A stretch of DNA of 45,311 nucleotides from an uncultured Oscillospiraceae bacterium (GTDB lineage Bacteria > Bacillota > Clostridia > Oscillospirales > Ruminococcaceae): assembly GCA_949299455.1 (NCBI GenBank), contig CASGAN010000010.1:1-45311 (forward strand), written 5' to 3'. The notes under the pieces are model-generated. The model saw only the letters and a program-made list of their open reading frames with translations, was not told the origin of the DNA and did not search any database. A program made the translations under genes and the position numbers. Shown here piece by piece: positions 43,385 through 45,311 of this stretch. The first letter of the stretch is position 1. The number at the start of each line of letters is the position of its first letter.

Positions 43385-44143
43385 ATGAAATTTGTTTCAT
43401 GGAACGTAAACGGGCTGCGTGCTTGTCTTGAGAAGGGATTCCCCGATGTACTGCGGGAGCAGGATGCTGACTTTTTCTGCATTCAGGAAACAAAAATGCA
43501 GGAGGGACAGGCATCGTTTGACCCGCAGGGCTATGATGTTTATTATAACAGTGCACAGCGCAAAGGTTATTCCGGCACCGCTGTGTTTTCAAGACACAAG
43601 CCGCTTTCCGTCCGTCTTGGCATCGGGAAAGAGGACCATGACACAGAAGGACGTGTCATCACGCTTGAATTCCCCGCATTCTTTTTGGTAAACGTCTACA
43701 CACCGAATTCGCAGGCAGAGCTTGCGCGGCTTTCCTACCGTATGGAGTGGGAGGATGCGTTCTGTGCGTATCTTTGTGCGCTGGATAAACAGAAACCCGT
43801 CATTGTCTGCGGGGACTTCAATGTTGCACACAAGGAAATCGACCTGAAAAACCCGCAGTCAAACCGCAAAAACGCCGGATTTACCGACGAAGAGCGTGAG
43901 AAATTCACGTCTTTGCTCGATGCAGGCTTTGTGGACACATTCCGGCTTTTATATCCGGACCGTACCGAAGCATATTCTTGGTGGAGTTACCGTTTCGGTG
44001 CAAGAAAGCGGAATGCCGGATGGCGCATCGACTATTTTCTTGTAAGCAAACGGCTCTCTGACAAAGTAGAAGAAGCGACCATCTGTTCAGACATCTTAGG
44101 CAGTGATCACTGCCCGGTGACGCTTTCGATAGCACTTGATTAA
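43385..44143 (+). CDS. exoA: exodeoxyribonuclease III (AP endonuclease)
   Basis: A 252-residue enzyme of the ExoIII/APE1 family, acting in base-excision repair at abasic sites and damaged 3' ends. Motifs run in order: WNVNGLRA, metal-binding Glu35 in QETKMQ, GDFNVAH, and the terminal catalytic GSDHCPV (Asp241, His242). Length is normal. AAAGGAACAAACGG precedes the ATG, and the gene begins 18 bases after the ABC exporter, so it is probably co-transcribed with it even though the functions are unrelated. Confidence 0.95.
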   Translation: MKFVSWNVNGLRACLEKGFPDVLREQDADFFCIQETKMQEGQASFDPQGYDVYYNSAQRKGYSGTAVFSRHKPLSVRLGIGKEDHDTEGRVITLEFPAFFLVNVYTPNSQAELARLSYRMEWEDAFCAYLCALDKQKPVIVCGDFNVAHKEIDLKNPQSNRKNAGFTDEEREKFTSLLDAGFVDTFRLLYPDRTEAYSWWSYRFGARKRNAGWRIDYFLVSKRLSDKVEEATICSDILGSDHCPVTLSIALD

Positions 44144-44158
44144 ACACAACCAATCAAC

Positions 44159-44194
44159 GAAAAAAGGCTGCTCATATATGAGCAGCCTTTTTTA
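44159..44194. terminator. bidirectional terminator between exoA and the GNAT gene
   Basis: Long stem AAAAAGGCTGCTCA with its complement, four-base loop, A- and T-runs on both sides. Confidence 0.92.
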
Positions 44195-44206
44195 TTCAAA
44201 CAATCC

Positions 44207-44665
44207 TTATTTCAAGAAACATTCCATTTCATGATTTTTTTCGCAAAATCCCAATTTACGATAGAGTGATTTTCCTTGTGTGCTGCTGCTAAGCCACAGC
44301 CGCTTCAATCCCAACTCCGCACTATATGCCAGAATGGTTTTGAGAATCTGACCGGCGAATCCACGGTTCCGAAATTCCGGATGCGTATAAACATTCAAAA
44401 TATAACCTTCCCGTCCAGACAAATTTTCCGCATACGGAAGCCTCTCAAACAGACATAATGAACCGATTGACACAAGCTGACCTTCCACTTGAATGCCCCA
44501 ACTGAACAAATCTTTATTAACGTGGTCAAGATAGTATGTTTTGGTGGCGGTTTGCAGTGCTTCATAATCTGCATCTTTATGAAGTTCACCTAATTCGCGG
44601 AATAATTGCATTCGCAAATGCAAAAATTCATCGGCGTATGTTTTGTCCAGCTGTATGATGTTCAT
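44207..44665 (-). CDS. GNAT-family N-acetyltransferase
   Basis: A 152-residue acetyl-CoA-dependent acetyltransferase. The CoA-binding motif A reads VYTHPEFRNRGFAGQIL, preceded by the beta-strand GYILN and followed by a typical C-terminal LYRKLGFCEKNHEM. The acceptor substrate cannot be predicted. ATG 44665 lies behind GAGGGGATATC; an earlier in-frame ATG overlaps that site. It sits alone between a bidirectional terminator and the tRNA terminator. Confidence 0.85.
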   Translation of the reverse strand: MNIIQLDKTYADEFLHLRMQLFRELGELHKDADYEALQTATKTYYLDHVNKDLFSWGIQVEGQLVSIGSLCLFERLPYAENLSGREGYILNVYTHPEFRNRGFAGQILKTILAYSAELGLKRLWLSSSTQGKSLYRKLGFCEKNHEMECFLK

Positions 44666-44696
44666 ATGATATCCCCTCATTTGTGTCAATAAAAAC

Positions 44697-44731
44697 AAAC
44701 AGCGTCAGAACAAAGTTCTGACGCTGTTTTT
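44697..44731 (-). terminator. terminator of the tRNA cluster
   Basis: Perfect 15-bp stem AAACAGCGTCAGAAC with its complement, three-base loop, T-run on the minus strand after the last tRNA. Confidence 0.9.
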
Positions 44732-44806
44732 GGAGCTGATAACCAGATTCGAACTGGTGACCTCGTCCTTACCAAGGACGTGCTCTGCCTACTGAGCCAT
44801 ATCAGC
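44731..44806 (-). tRNA. tRNA-Thr (GGT)
   Basis: Full cloverleaf: acceptor GCTGATA/TATCAGC, anticodon stem CGTCC/GGACG with loop TTGGTAA (anticodon GGT), T-arm GTTCGAATC, encoded CCA. 76 nt. Confidence 0.95.
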
Positions 44807-44808
44807 AA

Positions 44809-44885
44809 TGGCGACCCGCATCGGGCTCGAACCGACGACCTCTAGCGTGACAGGCTAGCGCTCTAACCAACTGAGCTAGCGGGCC
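44809..44885 (-). tRNA. tRNA-Asp (GTC)
   Basis: Acceptor GGCCCGC with GCGGGTC (one wobble), anticodon stem CTAGC/GCTAG with loop CTGTCAC (anticodon GTC), T-arm GGTTCGAGCC, encoded CCA. 77 nt. Confidence 0.95.
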
Positions 44886-44888
44886 AAC

Positions 44889-44964
44889 TGGCAGGGGTTA
44901 AAGGACTCGAACCTTTGGCACGCGGTTTTGGAGACCGCTGCTCTACCAACTGAGCTAAACCCCT
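44889..44964 (-). tRNA. tRNA-Trp (CCA)
   Basis: Acceptor AGGGGTT/AACCCCT, anticodon stem GCGGT/ACCGC with loop CTCCAAA (anticodon CCA), T-arm GGTTCGAGTCC, encoded 3' CCA. 76 nt. Confidence 0.95.
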
Positions 44965-44983
44965 ATAAACGATCATGCAATAA

Positions 44984-45060
44984 TGGTGGGCCTTCAGGGA
45001 CTCGAACCCTAGACCGTCCGGTTATGAGCCGGATGCTCTAACCAACTGAGCTAAAGGCCC
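44984..45060 (-). tRNA. tRNA with CAT anticodon (probably tRNA-Ile2, else elongator Met)
   Basis: Acceptor GGGCCTT/AAGGCCC, anticodon stem TCCGG/CCGGA with loop CTCATAA (CAT), encoded CCA, 77 nt. The acceptor has C4-G69 and C5-G68, the pairs recognised by the lysidine synthetase TilS in E. coli tRNA-Ile2, which favours Ile2 over methionine. This assignment is inference. Confidence 0.9.
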
Positions 45061-45094
45061 GAATGTGTCCGCCTACCACGGAACTGCATGAAGT

Positions 45095-45123
45095 ATTATA
45101 TAACATAGAACCAAAAATGTCAA
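45095..45123 (-). promoter_or_regulatory. strong promoter of the tRNA cluster
   Basis: Perfect TTGACA, exactly 17 nt, perfect TATAAT on the minus strand, about 35 bases before the first tRNA. The cluster therefore does not depend on the rRNA operon transcript. Confidence 0.85.
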
Positions 45124-45176
45124 GAGAAATCTTTTCATTTTCATTGATTCTATGTGGAGAATCAAGATTCAACAAA

Positions 45177-45202
45177 TGCGTTGTCTCGTTTGAAACAACG
45201 CA
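45177..45202 (-). terminator. stem-loop after the 5S rRNA
   Basis: 8-bp stem TGCGTTGT/ACAACGCA with a ten-base loop and a short T-rich tail (TTTGTTG), 15 bases past the 5S end. Possibly the rRNA operon terminator or a processing stem; the tail is weak. Confidence 0.5.
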
Positions 45203-45216
45203 CTGTCGATCATTGT

Positions 45217-45311
45217 GACGGCGTCTATCTATCTTCCCGGGCCGTCTCCAGCCAAGTATTTTCGACGCTAATGAGCTTAACTTCTGTGTTCGGGATGGGA
45301 ACAGGTGGATC
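45217..45311 (-). rRNA. rrf: 5S ribosomal RNA, 3' part (cut by the window edge)
   Basis: The minus strand reads GATCCACCTGTTCCCATCCC, then GAACACAGAAGTTAAGCTC and CTTGGCTGGAGACGGCCCGGG, the standard 5S core and helices. The 5' end lies beyond the window. The exact 3' end is placed within a few bases by comparison with the usual terminal stem. The rest of the rRNA operon should lie to the right on the same strand. Confidence 0.93.

Noticed and set aside
45145-45163. GATTCT/GAATC inverted repeat upstream of the tRNA promoter
   Set aside because: Short, AT-rich and without a T-run; not distinguishable from chance.
1-45311. CRISPR array, insertion sequence, prophage or restriction system
   Set aside because: No regularly spaced repeats, transposase, integrase, phage structural or methyltransferase/endonuclease genes were found; the YgjP-type gene alone is not evidence of a restriction locus.

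Overview
The window reads as a stretch of a low-to-mid GC Gram-positive chromosome, most likely a Clostridia member (Oscillospirales-like). The evidence is the paired glgC/glgD glycogen genes, strong AGGAGG ribosome-binding sites, Sec lipoproteins, a YtaF-type sporulation membrane protein, PepF, MnmM and CCA-encoding tRNAs beside an rRNA operon. No phage, transposon, CRISPR or plasmid functions were seen. I cannot name the genus from sequence reading alone.

Left part (1-13.4 kb): a family 2 beta-mannosidase and an unknown lipoprotein precede a complete oligopeptide importer operon on the minus strand (oppA-oppB-oppC-oppD-oppF plus a 66-residue membrane protein). A cytosolic oligoendopeptidase F faces away from it and probably hydrolyses the imported peptides. 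Two subunits of the importer are abnormal. OppC carries about seven RCC1-type repeats (a predicted beta-propeller) in the loop between its first two membrane segments. OppF carries a ~185-residue, partly coiled-coil insert inside its nucleotide-binding domain. This doubly elaborated transporter is the most unusual system in the window.

Middle (13.4-21.1 kb): an MFS exporter with a large ArsR-type regulator, a ferredoxin-fused aldo/keto reductase divergent from a GH18 hydrolase, a histidine phosphatase with a FemAB-type transferase, the tRNA methyltransferase MnmM, and a small lipoprotein with an internally repeated motif.

Right of centre (21.2-36.3 kb, all minus strand): aromatic biosynthesis and glycogen metabolism lie in one co-directional run. 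Transcription order is glgB-glgC-glgD-glgA, then a GH13 glucan hydrolase, pheA, aroB, aroC, an aroE-aroK fusion, aroQ, aroF and aroA. Every step from DAHP synthesis to chorismate is present, plus the phenylalanine branch. glgB has a promoter and a structured leader of about 180 nt.

Right end (36.6-45.3 kb): a MATE exporter, a YgjP-type metallopeptidase, a YtaF/MntP-like membrane protein, a heterodimeric ABC exporter with one degenerate ATP site followed by exonuclease III, a GNAT acetyltransferase, a four-tRNA cluster (Thr, Asp, Trp, CAT) with a near-perfect promoter, and the 3' part of a 5S rRNA gene at the window edge.
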